The position numbers and the translations under genes were made by a program. A DNA stretch of 64,000 nt from Mesorhizobium sp. NZP2077 (GTDB lineage Bacteria; Pseudomonadota; Alphaproteobacteria; Rhizobiales; Rhizobiaceae), in NCBI RefSeq assembly GCF_013170805.1, contig NZ_CP051293.1, positions 5,090,001-5,154,000 of the forward strand, in the 5' to 3' direction. Shown here in pieces: positions 44,219-54,440 of the stretch (within the stretch, counting starts at the first letter, position 1; every line of letters begins with the position of its first letter). The notes below the pieces were generated by a model. The model did not search any database. It saw only the letters and a program-made list of their open reading frames with translations, and was not told where the DNA came from.

Positions 44219-46638
44219 TGAGGGAGGCGTTTTTGCCCAGCGACAGGCAGGCCAATTTGGTGCGCCTTTATGCGGCGAGCGCCTTGGCGTGCCTGCTTGC
44301 CTGCGCCGTGCCTTTGCCTGCCTTCGCGCAGGAAGTCGGCAAGATGGCGACCAACGTGCCTCCCGGCTCGCAGATGCTGCTGGCGGCCGACACGCTGGAG
44401 TACAACAACGACAACCAGACGGTGACCGCTGTCGGTGGCGTGCAGATCGACTATGGCGGCAACCGCCTCGTCGCCCAGAAGGTCATATACGACCGCAACA
44501 CCAAGCGGATGGTTGCCACCGGCAATGTTGAGATCGTCAACAGCGACGGCACCAAGATCAATTCGCAGCATATCGATATCACCGACGATTTCGCCGACGG
44601 TTTCGTCAACGCGCTGCGCGTTGAAACCATCGACAAGGCCTATTTCGCCGCCGAAAGCGCCGAGCGCATGGGCGGCGTGCTGACGACCTTCCACAATGGC
44701 GTCTACACCGCCTGCGAGCCGTGCGAGGACAAGCCCGACAAGGCACCGACCTGGCGCGTGAAGGCTAGGAAGATCATCTGGAACGGCGAGAAGAAGACGG
44801 TTCGCTTCGAGAATGCGAATTTCGAATTCTTCGGTTTTCCGCTCGCCTACCTGCCCGCGTTCGAGATCGCCGACCCGACGGTGAAGCGCAAGAGCGGCTT
44901 CCTGATCCCCAGCATCAACTACAACAGCCACCTGGGCTACAGCGTCAAGATTCCCTATTATTTCGCACTTTCGCCGACTTATGATCTGACGGTGACAGGA
45001 AGCGGCTATACCAAGCAGGGTTTCCTCGGAGAGGCCGAGTGGCGCCAGCGTTTCAACAATGGCGAGTACAGTTTCAAGGTCGCGGGGATCCAGCAGCAGA
45101 ATCCCGACGCCTTCATCGACAGCGCCGGGCGCAACATCGATTCGGGCACGATGGGCGATCCCAACAAGTTCCGCGGCATGATGGGCACGCAAGGGCAGTT
45201 CGCCATCAACGAGCGCTGGAATTTCGGCTGGGACGTGCTGCTGCAGACCGACAAGGACTTTTCGAGCACCTACAATATCGACAAGTATAATGCCGGCGTA
45301 CATCAGTCGGCGGTCTACTTGACGGGACTCAACGGCCGCAACTACTTCGATGTGCGAGCCATGCACTTCGACGTGCAGGAAGATACGCTCAACAGCAATA
45401 TCTCCGCGCGCAGCAACCAGCAGCCTTGGGTGCTGCCATCGCTCGACTACGCATACATCCCCGATGTAGCGGTCGCCGGCGGCCAGCTGTCGCTCAATGT
45501 CAACGCGCGAGTGCTCCATCGCGATGAACTGGATGAGACCTACTTTACCCCTTACGTGCCCGGTTCGGGTACCCAGCGTGTGCGCGGCATCGAAGGCGAA
45601 TCCGACCGTCTGACCGCCGAGGCCGAGTGGAAGCGGTCATTCGTCACCGACAACGGACTGGTGCTGACTCCGTTGCTGGCCCTGCAGGGCGACGTCGACT
45701 ACCTCAATGCATCATCGGCCTCGCTCGCCGCCGTCAACCAGATGGCGACAAATTTGGGCGAGCAGGACGATATGCGTTCGTCGTTTGCCCGTTACATGGC
45801 AACCGCCGGCCTCGAAATGCGCTGGCCGCTGCTGTTTTCCATGGCCAGCGGATCCAGCCATGTCATCGAGCCTATGGCGCAGGTCTTTATGCGTCCGAAC
45901 GAACAATATGTCGGCGGCCTCTCCATTCCGAACGAAGACGCCCAGAGCATGGTCTTCGATGCGACCACCCTGTTCGAACGCGACAAGTTCTCCGGTTATG
46001 ACCGCATCGAGGGCGGCTCGCGTGCCAATGTCGGCTTCCGCTATTCCGGCTCCTACATCAATGGCTGGGGCACCAATGCGATTTTCGGCCAGTCCTATCA
46101 GATTGGCGGCGAGAACTCCTTCGCCGCGCCGGATCTGGTCAATGTCGGCGCCTATTCGGGCCTTCAGACCACCAAGTCCGACTATGTCGGTCTGTTCGGC
46201 ATTAACAGCCCGAATGGATTCGCGGCCTCGGTCAGTGGCCGCTTCGACGAACAGACCTTCGAGATGCGCCGCGCCGAGTTGAGGGCCGCCTATTCGGGCC
46301 TTCCGGTGTCGTTGAGCGCCAAATACGCCTTCATCCAGGCTCAGCCGCTCTACGGATTCACCACCGATCGTCATGAGGTCACGCTGGGTGCCTCCACGCA
46401 TCTGGCCCAGAACTGGCGCGTGTTCGGGACAGGAACGTATGATCTGCAGGAAAGCCTGCTGGTCAAGGATGGAGTCGGCTTCGCCTACAACGATTCCTGC
46501 TTCACCTATCTGATGACGTACTCGCAGTCGCGTGACCTGAACACCAGGGAAGTGACACAGAGCATCGGCTTCAACCTGTCGTTCCGCACCCTTGGCGACT
46601 TCGGCTCGTCGACCAGCGCAGTCGACACCATCCAATAG
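44218..46638 (+). CDS. lptD: LPS assembly protein LptD
   Basis: An 806-aa outer-membrane protein that inserts LPS in the outer leaflet. The signal peptide ends in PLPAFAQ (about residue 37). An N-terminal jellyroll/OstA domain (AADTLEYNNDNQTVTAVGGV; VIYDRNTKRMVATGNVE) precedes a large beta barrel with YIPDVAV and RFDEQTFE-type strands. A cysteine pair (YTACEPCED) and a late cysteine (NDSCFTY) fit the disulfides of LptD. GTG start coupled to lptG. No lptE gene is nearby. Confidence 0.95.
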   Translation: MREAFLPSDRQANLVRLYAASALACLLACAVPLPAFAQEVGKMATNVPPGSQMLLAADTLEYNNDNQTVTAVGGVQIDYGGNRLVAQKVIYDRNTKRMVATGNVEIVNSDGTKINSQHIDITDDFADGFVNALRVETIDKAYFAAESAERMGGVLTTFHNGVYTACEPCEDKPDKAPTWRVKARKIIWNGEKKTVRFENANFEFFGFPLAYLPAFEIADPTVKRKSGFLIPSINYNSHLGYSVKIPYYFALSPTYDLTVTGSGYTKQGFLGEAEWRQRFNNGEYSFKVAGIQQQNPDAFIDSAGRNIDSGTMGDPNKFRGMMGTQGQFAINERWNFGWDVLLQTDKDFSSTYNIDKYNAGVHQSAVYLTGLNGRNYFDVRAMHFDVQEDTLNSNISARSNQQPWVLPSLDYAYIPDVAVAGGQLSLNVNARVLHRDELDETYFTPYVPGSGTQRVRGIEGESDRLTAEAEWKRSFVTDNGLVLTPLLALQGDVDYLNASSASLAAVNQMATNLGEQDDMRSSFARYMATAGLEMRWPLLFSMASGSSHVIEPMAQVFMRPNEQYVGGLSIPNEDAQSMVFDATTLFERDKFSGYDRIEGGSRANVGFRYSGSYINGWGTNAIFGQSYQIGGENSFAAPDLVNVGAYSGLQTTKSDYVGLFGINSPNGFAASVSGRFDEQTFEMRRAELRAAYSGLPVSLSAKYAFIQAQPLYGFTTDRHEVTLGASTHLAQNWRVFGTGTYDLQESLLVKDGVGFAYNDSCFTYLMTYSQSRDLNTREVTQSIGFNLSFRTLGDFGSSTSAVDTIQ

Positions 46639-46728
46639 CCGGCGAGACATCGTTTCGCCGCATAGGGCTGGCACGGATTCGCGCACCCGGAAGAGGACGA
46701 AATTGGGCGGAGCCGGGATAGAATTGGG

Positions 46729-47661
46729 ATGCTAATGATGAGGAAATACCTCTTTTCAGCAGGGTTTGCGCTGCTTGTGGCGGCGACATCCGTGTCGATG
46801 ACCGTCTTGACGCCACCGGCTTTCGCCAGCGAGATCAAATACGTCGTCAACGACATACCAATCACGTCAGGCGATATCGCGCATCGTGCCGCTTTCCTGA
46901 AATTGCAGCGCAAGAAGGGCGACGCCGCCCAGGAAATGATCGACCAGACATTGCGCATGGCGGAGGCCAAGCGACTTGGCATCCGCATCAGCGACGCCCA
47001 GGTCGAGGCTGCCTATCAGCGCTTTGCTTCCGGCAACAAGATGCAGCTTAGCCAGCTTGACGGCGTCATGGAAAAATCCGGCGTCAGCAAGGACCATTTC
47101 AAGGAATTCATTCGCGCCCAGATGGCTTGGAACCAGGCCTTGAGCGCGCGTTACCATTCCGGCGAAGGCGGCAGCGTGACCGAACAGGATGCGGTCAGGC
47201 GCATGCTCGACAAAGGCGGGGCCAAACCGAGCGCCACCGAGTACATGCTGCAGCAGGTCATCTTCGTCGTGCCCGCCGCCGAACGCAGTGCGACGCTGGC
47301 CAAGCGCAAGCGCGAGGCCGACGCCATGCGCGCCCGCTTCAATGGCTGCAACACGACGCGCGAATTCGCCAAGGGCCTCCTCGACGTCACCGTTCGCGAT
47401 CTGGGCCGGGTGCTGGCGCCGCAATTGCCGCCGGACTGGGCCGAGCAGATCAAGGCGACCAAGGTCGGCGCCGCCACGACCACGCGCGAGACCGAGCGCG
47501 GCGTCGAATTCATCGGCATCTGCTCATCGCGCGAAGTGTCCGACGACAAAACAGCCCAGATGGTGTTTCAGAGCGAAGGCTCCAGCGACAAGGCCGCCGA
47601 GGATCTCAGCAAGAAATATGTCGACGAGCTGAAGGCGAAAGCCCGCATCGTCAAGCGCTGA
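46729..47661 (+). CDS. SurA-like periplasmic chaperone/peptidyl-prolyl isomerase
   Basis: A 310-aa periplasmic protein. After a signal peptide (cleavage near PPAFAS, residue 28) comes a SurA N-terminal chaperone domain ([44 protein letters not shown]). One PPIase-like parvulin domain follows from about residue 170 ([13 protein letters not shown]). Escherichia coli SurA has two such domains; the short form is usual in Hyphomicrobiales. It lies between lptD and pdxA, and LptD is a known SurA client. Confidence 0.92.
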   Translation: MLMMRKYLFSAGFALLVAATSVSMTVLTPPAFASEIKYVVNDIPITSGDIAHRAAFLKLQRKKGDAAQEMIDQTLRMAEAKRLGIRISDAQVEAAYQRFASGNKMQLSQLDGVMEKSGVSKDHFKEFIRAQMAWNQALSARYHSGEGGSVTEQDAVRRMLDKGGAKPSATEYMLQQVIFVVPAAERSATLAKRKREADAMRARFNGCNTTREFAKGLLDVTVRDLGRVLAPQLPPDWAEQIKATKVGAATTTRETERGVEFIGICSSREVSDDKTAQMVFQSEGSSDKAAEDLSKKYVDELKAKARIVKR

Positions 47662-47662
47662 C

Positions 47663-48691
47663 GTGAAGAGCGCGATGACCGCGCTGGCGCTCAGCATCGG
47701 CGATCCATCCGGCATCGGCCCCGAAATCGCCATCGCCGCCTTCTTGGCCCGCGAGGCAGTGGGTCTACCCGCCTTCTATCTTTTGGCAGATCCGACGCTG
47801 ATCGCCTCGCGGGCAAGCCGGCTGGGTGTATCGGTTCCGAGCGTCGAGACAACGCCGGCGCAAGCGGTGCAGGTTTTCGCCCATAGCCTGCCGATCGTCC
47901 CGCTGGCTGCCCAATTCGTCGACAGTCCTGGCCGGCCGGATCCGACCAATGCGGCCGGCACCGTCGAGGCCATCGACCGCGCTGTAGCCGCCTGCCTTGC
48001 CGGCGACGCCGCCGCCGTCGTCACCTGCCCGATCGCCAAGAAGCCGCTCTACGACGCCGGGTTCCGCTTTCCCGGTCACACCGAATATCTGGCACACCTG
48101 GCGGCCCGGCACACCGGTGTCGACGCAATGCCGGTGATGATGCTCGCAGGGCCTGACCTGCGCACGGTTCCCGTCACCATCCACATCGCTTTGGCCGAGG
48201 TGCCGAAGACCTTGACCAGCGAACTGATCATCGCGACCGCGCGCATCACCGCGGCCGACCTCGCCAGCCGCTTCGGCATTGCCAGGCCGAGGCTTGCCAT
48301 TGCCGGCCTCAATCCACATGCCGGCGAAGGCGGTTCCATGGGCCTGGAGGACGAGCGCATCGTGCGCCCGGCAGTCGACATCCTGCGCGCCGAAGGTATC
48401 GATGCTTTCGGCCCGCTGCCGGCCGATACGCTGTTCCACGCCCGGGCGCGGGCAGGCTACGACGTGGTACTGTGCATGTATCACGACCAGGCATTGATCC
48501 CGGCCAAGACGCTGGCCTTCGACGAGGCGGTCAATGTCACGCTCGGCCTGCCCTTCATCCGCACCTCGCCAGACCACGGCACTGCCTTCGACATCGCCGG
48601 CAAGGGCATTGCGCGGCCCGACAGCCTGATCGCGGCGCTGAAGCTCGCCAGAAAGCTCGCCGACACCGACGCAAAGGCGGTGGCCGCATGA
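47663..48691 (+). CDS. pdxA: 4-hydroxythreonine-4-phosphate dehydrogenase
   Basis: A 342-aa enzyme of pyridoxal phosphate synthesis. It oxidises 4-phosphohydroxy-L-threonine with NAD. Signs: [13 protein letters not shown], the metal ligands in the GHTEYLA (residue about 135) and MYHDQALIP segments, and [14 protein letters not shown] near the end. The GTG at 47663 begins 1 nt after the previous stop; an ATG four codons later is an alternative start. Confidence 0.96.
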   Translation: MKSAMTALALSIGDPSGIGPEIAIAAFLAREAVGLPAFYLLADPTLIASRASRLGVSVPSVETTPAQAVQVFAHSLPIVPLAAQFVDSPGRPDPTNAAGTVEAIDRAVAACLAGDAAAVVTCPIAKKPLYDAGFRFPGHTEYLAHLAARHTGVDAMPVMMLAGPDLRTVPVTIHIALAEVPKTLTSELIIATARITAADLASRFGIARPRLAIAGLNPHAGEGGSMGLEDERIVRPAVDILRAEGIDAFGPLPADTLFHARARAGYDVVLCMYHDQALIPAKTLAFDEAVNVTLGLPFIRTSPDHGTAFDIAGKGIARPDSLIAALKLARKLADTDAKAVAA

Positions 48692-48716
48692 GCGCTATCG
48701 TTTTGGGTCCGAACAC

Positions 48717-49556
48717 ATGAGCATCGACGGTCTGCCGCCGCTGCGCGACGTCATCGAGCGCCATGGGCTTCAGGCAAAAAAGGCGCTTGGCCAGAATTTC
48801 CTGCTCGACCTCAATTTGACCGGCAAGATCGCACGCGCTGCTGGCGACCTCACAAACACCGCAGTGATCGAGGTCGGCCCGGGACCCGGAGGGCTGACAA
48901 GGGCGCTGCTTTCCAACGGCGCCCGCCGGGTCGTCGCCATCGAGCGCGATGAACGCTGCCTGGCTGCCCTTGCCGAAGTCTCCGCTCACTATCCCGGCCG
49001 GCTGGAGGTGATTTCCGGCGACGCGCTGAAGGCCGACTTCGCCGCCCTCGCCTCCGCGGCTGCCGGAGACAGTGATCCGGTGCGGATCGTGGCCAACCTG
49101 CCGTACAACATCGGCACGGAACTGCTCGTCCGGTGGCTGACGGTCGTGGACTGGCCGCCCTTCTACCTGTCGATGACGCTGATGTTCCAGCGTGAGGTGG
49201 CCCAGCGCATCGTCGCTGCGCCCGGCAGCGATGCCTATGGCAGGCTTGGCGTGCTGGCCGGCTGGCGCACGCGGGCCAGGATCGCCTTCGACGTGCCACC
49301 CCAGGCCTTCACACCACCGCCCAAGGTCACCTCTTCGGTGGTGCATCTGGAGCCGCGCACGACACCCCTGGCCACTGACGTGAAGAAACTCGGCCGCGTC
49401 ACCGAAGCCGCCTTCGGCCAACGCCGAAAGATGCTGCGACAGAGTGTGAAAAGCCTCGGCGGCGAAGCCTTGCTCGAGCGCGCGGGCATCGATCCGACCC
49501 GCCGCGCCGAAACGCTCAGCGTCGAGGAATTCGTGCGACTGACCAATGCGGTGTAG
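48717..49556 (+). CDS. rsmA: 16S rRNA (adenine(1518)-N6/adenine(1519)-N6)-dimethyltransferase
   Basis: A 279-aa KsgA/RsmA methyltransferase that dimethylates two adenines near the 3' end of 16S rRNA. It has [13 protein letters not shown], the SAM motif [15 protein letters not shown], and the catalytic NLPYN motif ([10 protein letters not shown]), with the C-terminal helical domain. It is the last gene of the lptFGD-surA-pdxA-rsmA series, a common order in proteobacteria. Confidence 0.97.
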   Translation: MSIDGLPPLRDVIERHGLQAKKALGQNFLLDLNLTGKIARAAGDLTNTAVIEVGPGPGGLTRALLSNGARRVVAIERDERCLAALAEVSAHYPGRLEVISGDALKADFAALASAAAGDSDPVRIVANLPYNIGTELLVRWLTVVDWPPFYLSMTLMFQREVAQRIVAAPGSDAYGRLGVLAGWRTRARIAFDVPPQAFTPPPKVTSSVVHLEPRTTPLATDVKKLGRVTEAAFGQRRKMLRQSVKSLGGEALLERAGIDPTRRAETLSVEEFVRLTNAV

Positions 49557-49559
49557 CTC

Positions 49560-49585
49560 GCTTCTCCCCGTTCTCGGGAAGAAGC
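49560..49585. terminator. Hairpin between rsmA and gmk
   Basis: GCTTCTCCCCG-TTCT-CGGGAAGAAGC forms an 11-bp stem with one C-A mismatch just after the rsmA stop. It is followed by A residues on the + strand rather than T, so it is only a possible terminator between the two convergent operons. Confidence 0.4.
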
Positions 49586-49595
49586 AAAAAAGACC

Positions 49596-50270
49596 TCACA
49601 CCGTCTTCTCGTCCAGCAATCCCGAGACGAAATCAAAAAGCCCGGGCCGGCGGTCCCGCCGCAATCGTTCGGCTACGACGATGCCGCGCACCTCGGCGAA
49701 GGCACGGTCGAGATCGTCATTGACGATGACGAAATCATATTCCTTCCAGTGCTCGATCTCGTTGCGAGCGTTCTTCAGCCGTGTCTCGATCACCGCTTCC
49801 TGGTCCTCGGCCCGGCGCTTCAGCCGTGCCTTCAATTCCTTCATCGACGGCGGCAGGATGAAGATCGAGACGATGTCGGCGCGCATCTTCTCCTTCAGTT
49901 GCTGCGCACCTTGCCAATCGATGTCGAACAGCATGTCGCGGCCTTGCGCCAGCGCCAGTTCGGCGGGTTCGCGCGGTGTCGCATAGCAATTGCCGTGCAC
50001 TTCGGCCCACTCGAGCAGCGCGTCGGAATCGCGCAGCCGTTCGAAGTCGCGCATGGTGCGGAAATGGTAGTGAACACCTTCGATCTCCGAGCCACGGCGC
50101 GGCCTGGTGGTGACCGAGACCGACAGTTCGAGGCTGGAATCGCTTTCCAGGAGGTTGCGCGCGATCGTCGACTTGCCGGCGCCGGATGGCGACGACAGCA
50201 CGAGCATCAGCCCCCGGCGGCGGATGCGGGATCCCAAATCCCTGGGAACCATCGGTTCCTTGGCGGCCAT
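49596..50270 (-). CDS. gmk: guanylate kinase
   Basis: A 224-aa kinase that turns GMP into GDP. The P-loop is [16 protein letters not shown], the GMP-binding region [18 protein letters not shown], and the [14 protein letters not shown] motif is present. The N-terminal extension of about 18 residues before the P-loop is usual in rhizobia. It lies 3 nt downstream of the yicC-like gene, as in many bacteria. Confidence 0.97.
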   Translation of the reverse strand: MAAKEPMVPRDLGSRIRRRGLMLVLSSPSGAGKSTIARNLLESDSSLELSVSVTTRPRRGSEIEGVHYHFRTMRDFERLRDSDALLEWAEVHGNCYATPREPAELALAQGRDMLFDIDWQGAQQLKEKMRADIVSIFILPPSMKELKARLKRRAEDQEAVIETRLKNARNEIEHWKEYDFVIVNDDLDRAFAEVRGIVVAERLRRDRRPGLFDFVSGLLDEKTV

Positions 50271-50273
50271 CGG

Positions 50274-51164
50274 CTACTCCAGATTCTGGACCTGTTCACG
50301 AAACTGGTCGACCACGGCCTTCAGCTCCAGCCCGATCGCGGTGACTGCTGCGGCGTTCGACTTTGAGCACAGCGTATTCGATTCGCGGTTAAATTCCTGT
50401 GCCAGAAAATCAAGCTTGCGGCCGACGGCGCCGCCGCTCTCGAGCAGGGTCCGGCCGGATGCGACATGCGTTTTCAGCCGGTCGATCTCTTCGCGGATAT
50501 CAGCCTTGGTGGCGAGGAACGCCGCCTCCATGTGCAGCCGGCTCGCATCCAGATTGGCGGACGCATCCATCAGCAGCTTGACCTGCTCGGCGATGCGTTC
50601 ACGGATCGCCGTGGTCTCGCGAGACGGATCCGCCTCGGCGCGCAAAGTCAGCGCCTCGATGGCGTCGATGTGGCCGGATAGCAGCAAAGCGAGTGCCGCA
50701 CCCTCGCCCTGCCGTGCCTGTTCCAGCCCTTTCAGTGCCACGTCGAGCGCAGCCATGATGGCGATGTCGAGCGCGGTGCGCGCCTCTTCGGTTTCCACGG
50801 TCTCGGGAATGTCGAGCACGCCACGCAGCGACAGCAACCCGTCAGCCGTCGCGGGGGCAACGCCGAATTGTTCCTGCAGCCGCTTCGCCAGCCCGGCAAG
50901 GTCCTTTAGAAAGACGTCGTTGACGACGGGTTGCGCCTGCGCGCCGGCGGCGCGGCCGATGGTCAGCGTCGCCTGGAAATTGCCGCGGGCGAAACGCTTC
51001 TGCAGCGTTTGCCTGACCGTCGGCTCCAGCCGCTCGAAACCCTGCGGCAGCCGCAGCCGCACCTCGACGCTCTTGCCGTTGACGGACTTGACCTCCCAGG
51101 CGATCGAGGTGCCGTCACGCTCGGCGACGGCACGCGCAAATCCGGTCATGCTCTGCAAATTCAT
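50274..51164 (-). CDS. YicC/YloC family endoribonuclease-like protein
   Basis: A 296-aa protein of the YicC family. The start MNLQSMTGFARAVAERDG is the family N-terminus and the C-terminal domain (EEIDRLKTHVASGRTLLESGGAVGRKLDFLAQEFNRESNT, in outline) is DUF1732. Recent work assigns YicC endoribonuclease activity acting on small RNAs. The ATG at 51162-51164 is preferred over a frame 39 codons longer. It is nearly joined to gmk. Confidence 0.92.
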   Translation of the reverse strand: MNLQSMTGFARAVAERDGTSIAWEVKSVNGKSVEVRLRLPQGFERLEPTVRQTLQKRFARGNFQATLTIGRAAGAQAQPVVNDVFLKDLAGLAKRLQEQFGVAPATADGLLSLRGVLDIPETVETEEARTALDIAIMAALDVALKGLEQARQGEGAALALLLSGHIDAIEALTLRAEADPSRETTAIRERIAEQVKLLMDASANLDASRLHMEAAFLATKADIREEIDRLKTHVASGRTLLESGGAVGRKLDFLAQEFNRESNTLCSKSNAAAVTAIGLELKAVVDQFREQVQNLE

Positions 51165-51321
51165 GTCGCCTGCACCCCCCTGGCGCATCACCCCAAAGCC
51201 AGTTTTCCGGACGGGGCAAGTGCTGCTTGAAAACAACCACGCCGCGGGTGCGTCGCAATCGGACGCCTGGCGTTCTTTCAAATGTCAGGCTGTCGCCTTC
51301 CGGGCAACGCCTTTCTTCGTC

Positions 51322-52605
51322 TTACTGGGCGTCACCCGCATCGCCGCCGGCATCGCCATTGTCGCCACCGGTGCCGTCGCTGCCATCGGCAGGCTTGTCT
51401 GTAGCGGGCTTGTCGTCAGCAGGCTTGTCGGCATTGCCGTTGGTATCAGAGGCAGCGGCAGCCTTGGCCGCGTCATCGGCCTGCTTCTTCTGCAATGCAC
51501 GATAACGGGCGACGTTCTCATTGTGCTCGTCCAGCGTCGCGGCAAAGACGTGACCGCCCGTGCCGTCGGCAACGAAATAGAGATCGTCGGTCTTCGATGG
51601 ATTGGCCACGGCCTCAAGCGCTGCGCGGCCCGGATTGGCGATGGGCGTCGGCGGCAGGCCGCTGATCACATAGGTGTTGTAGGGCGTCTGCTTCTGAATG
51701 TCCGACTGGTAGATCGGGCGGTCCGCTGGCTTCCCCTTGCCACCGAACAGACCATAGATGATGGTCGGATCGGATTGCAGGCGCATGCCCTTGGCCAACC
51801 GGTTGAGGAAGACGGCGGCAACGCGCGAACGCTCGTCACCCCTGCCGGTTTCCTTCTCGACGATCGAGGCCAGGGTGACGAAGTCCTCGACATTGGCGAG
51901 CGGCAGGTCCGGCGCGCGACGCTGCCAGACCTCGTCGACCAGCTTCTTCTGATCGGCCACCAGCTTGTCGATCATCTGCTGGCGCGTCGCACCGCGCGTG
52001 AAGCGCAGCGTGTCGGTGGCAAGGCTGCCCTCGGGGGGCGTTGTCGGCGGCATGTCGCCGCTCAAGGCGGGCTCGCCGGCGATACGCTGCAGCGCCTGCT
52101 CAACCGTCAGCCCTTCCGGAATGGTCAGCGAGTACATCACCGACTTGCCGCTCTTAAGAAGCTCCATGATGTCGCGCATGGATGCCCGGGGCTTGATCTC
52201 GTATTCGCCGGCCTTGAGCGCGGAATCATTGCCGAAGGCACGCACGCCAAGGCGGAAGACGCGGGCGTCGCTGATCAAGCCGCGGCGCTCAAGCTGGTCG
52301 GCGATGTCCGCGACACCAGTGTTCGGCTTGACCAGGAAGGTGTCGCCATTGGCCGAGGGACCGGCTTCGGTGAATTCCTGCTTGCCGAAGTAAAGCGCCG
52401 CGCCCGCTGCCAGAACCATCAGCATCACCAAGGAAATGACGAAGTTCATGAACACGACGACCTGGCTGCGCGAAGCGCGCGAGCGCTTCGGCGGCGGCGT
52501 TCCGGCTTCCGGCCGCAAGGCCTCGCTGGCTGTCTTCGGCACGATCGGCCCGGTGTTCGCCGGCCGCTGCCCGAATTCTCCGTTGCCCGACGGATTTGTG
52601 TTCAT
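51322..52605 (-). CDS. mltG: endolytic murein transglycosylase
   Basis: A 427-aa inner-membrane enzyme that cuts nascent glycan strands and sets their length. A cytosolic N-tail rich in basic residues precedes one helix (VVFMNFVISLVMLMVLAAGAALYF, about 51-74). The YceG domain follows, with the catalytic glutamate in LASIVEKETG and VAAVFLNRLAKGMRLQSDPTIIYG. The C-terminus has an unusual Asp/Ala/Lys-rich tail of about 45 residues (DKPADDKPATDKPADG). It follows fabF and precedes yicC. Confidence 0.95.
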   Translation of the reverse strand: MNTNPSGNGEFGQRPANTGPIVPKTASEALRPEAGTPPPKRSRASRSQVVVFMNFVISLVMLMVLAAGAALYFGKQEFTEAGPSANGDTFLVKPNTGVADIADQLERRGLISDARVFRLGVRAFGNDSALKAGEYEIKPRASMRDIMELLKSGKSVMYSLTIPEGLTVEQALQRIAGEPALSGDMPPTTPPEGSLATDTLRFTRGATRQQMIDKLVADQKKLVDEVWQRRAPDLPLANVEDFVTLASIVEKETGRGDERSRVAAVFLNRLAKGMRLQSDPTIIYGLFGGKGKPADRPIYQSDIQKQTPYNTYVISGLPPTPIANPGRAALEAVANPSKTDDLYFVADGTGGHVFAATLDEHNENVARYRALQKKQADDAAKAAAASDTNGNADKPADDKPATDKPADGSDGTGGDNGDAGGDAGDAQ

Positions 52606-52707
52606 TTTGCCCTACCGTTTGATCGCCCAACGAATCCCCTGCGGCAGAGTAGGGGCGAATATGGCAAAATTGACGGCAGACCGAAGCATCGCCCGGCAGC
52701 CGGACGA

Positions 52708-53970
52708 TCAGCCATTATAGCGCTGGAACACAAGCGAAGCGTTGGTGCCGCCGAAACCGAAGGAGTTGGACAGCGCCACGTCAATCTGGCGAGCCCGCGG
52801 CTTGTTCGGCACCAGGTCGATCGCGGTTTCGCGCTCCGGGTTGTCGAGGTTGATGGTCGCCGGCGCGACATTGTCCCGGATGGCGAGGATCGAAAAGATG
52901 GCTTCGGCGGCACCCGCCGCGCCCAAGAGATGGCCGATCGACGACTTGGTCGACGACATCGAAATCTTCGACGCCGCATTGCCGACCAGCCGCTCGACGG
53001 CGCCGAGTTCGATCGTGTCGGCCATGGTCGAGGTGCCGTGCGCATTGATGTAGTCGACATCGGCGGGCGTAAGCTTGGCCCGGTTCAACGCAGCCGTCAT
53101 GCAGCGGAAAGCCCCGTCACCGTCTTCAGCCGGAGCCGTGATATGGTAGGCATCGCCGGTGAGACCGTAGCCGGTCACCTCGGCATAAATCTTCGCACCG
53201 CGCGCCTTGGCGTGCTCCAGTTCCTCAAGCACCACGACACCGGCGCCCTCGCCCATGACGAAGCCGTCGCGGTCACGGTCATAGGGCCGCGACGCCGTCT
53301 GCGGCGTGTCATTGCGATCGGTCGACAGCGCCCGACAAGCGGCGAAGCCGGCGATAGACAGCCGCGTCACCGGCGCCTCGGCGCCACCGGCGACCATGAC
53401 GTCGGCATCGCCCCACATGATCAGCCGGGCCGCATCGCCAATGGCGTGCGCGCCGGTCGAACAGGCCGTGACGACGGCATGGTTCGGGCCTTTCAGCCCG
53501 TGCCGGATCGAAACCTGGCCGGAGACGAGATTGATGATCTGGCCCGGGATGAAGAAGGGGCTTATGCGGCGCGGGCCGCGTTCCTTGAGGATCATCGCGT
53601 TCTCGGCGATGCCCTCGATGCCGCCAATGCCCGAACCGATGAGCACGCCGGTGGCGCATTGCTCTTCGTGGGTCTTGGGTTCCCAGCCGGAATCCTTCAG
53701 CGCCTCATCGGCGGCTGCAATCCCGTAAAGGATGAAATCGCCGATCTTGCGCAATTCCTTCGGCTCTAGAACGGCCTCGGGATTGAAGGTGGCATTGCTG
53801 CCGTCACCACGCGGAACGACGTGGGCGATCTTGCAAGCAAGATCCTCCACCTCGAACTCGGTGATGCGTTTGGCGGCGCTGCGGCCGGTCAGAAGTTCCT
53901 TCCAGCTGTGCTCGAAGCCCATGCCGAACGGCGACAACAACCCTAGGCCCGTGACGACGACACGCCTCAT
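52708..53970 (-). CDS. fabF: beta-ketoacyl-ACP synthase II
   Basis: A 420-aa elongation condensing enzyme of type II fatty-acid synthesis. The Cys-His-His triad is visible: C in TACSTGAHAIGDA, H in NAHGTSTMADTIE, and H in SSIGHLLGAAGA. Starts with RRVVVTGLGLLSPFG. It lies 34 nt after acpP, in the standard fabD-fabG-acpP-fabF order. Confidence 0.97.
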   Translation of the reverse strand: MRRVVVTGLGLLSPFGMGFEHSWKELLTGRSAAKRITEFEVEDLACKIAHVVPRGDGSNATFNPEAVLEPKELRKIGDFILYGIAAADEALKDSGWEPKTHEEQCATGVLIGSGIGGIEGIAENAMILKERGPRRISPFFIPGQIINLVSGQVSIRHGLKGPNHAVVTACSTGAHAIGDAARLIMWGDADVMVAGGAEAPVTRLSIAGFAACRALSTDRNDTPQTASRPYDRDRDGFVMGEGAGVVVLEELEHAKARGAKIYAEVTGYGLTGDAYHITAPAEDGDGAFRCMTAALNRAKLTPADVDYINAHGTSTMADTIELGAVERLVGNAASKISMSSTKSSIGHLLGAAGAAEAIFSILAIRDNVAPATINLDNPERETAIDLVPNKPRARQIDVALSNSFGFGGTNASLVFQRYNG

Positions 53971-54004
53971 CGCAGGTCCTCCCCGGTGATGACTGCGGAA
54001 AGCG

Positions 54005-54241
54005 TCAGGCCGAAGCCTTGTCGATGTACTTCACCGCATCGCCGACCGTCAGGATGGTCTCGGCTGCGTCGTCGGGAATTTCGACGCCGAATTCTTCTTC
54101 GAACGCCATGACGAGTTCGACCGTGTCGAGGCTGTCAGCGCCCAGATCATCGATGAAGCTCGCCTGCTCCGTCACTTTGTCGGCATCGACGCCAAGGTGC
54201 TCGATGACGATCTTCTTGACGCGCTCTGCGGTGTCACTCAT
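54005..54241 (-). CDS. acpP: acyl carrier protein
   Basis: A 78-aa acidic carrier that holds growing acyl chains on phosphopantetheine attached to the serine of [14 protein letters not shown] (about residue 37). The protein starts [12 protein letters not shown]; an upstream ATG three codons earlier is less likely. It lies between fabG (199 nt gap, probably with its own promoter) and fabF. Confidence 0.98.
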   Translation of the reverse strand: MSDTAERVKKIVIEHLGVDADKVTEQASFIDDLGADSLDTVELVMAFEEEFGVEIPDDAAETILTVGDAVKYIDKASA

Positions 54242-54440
54242 TTGGGGCATCCTCGTCTTTTGTTTGTCTGTCTTCGTTAGCGGGCAGAATGCCGCTAATC
54301 AAGCTGAAAGATGGTCCTGCCGGAAACGCCACGGCCACGGACCGGTTTTTGCCCGAACCGCCGGGTTGCGGGCCGCATTACACGAAAAATGGCTGAGGTC
54401 CAAGGCGAAATGGTCTCTTTTCACAGCCCTGCTGTATCCG

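Noticed and set aside
44215..45519. A 434-codon frame on the minus strand
   Set aside because: Antisense to lptD, which has intact signal, jellyroll and barrel features.
50107..53769. A very long open frame (about 1220 codons) on the + strand
   Set aside because: It runs antisense through gmk, the yicC-like gene, mltG and fabF, all of which are well-supported genes. It is a product of high GC and third-position bias, with low-complexity Arg/Ser content.
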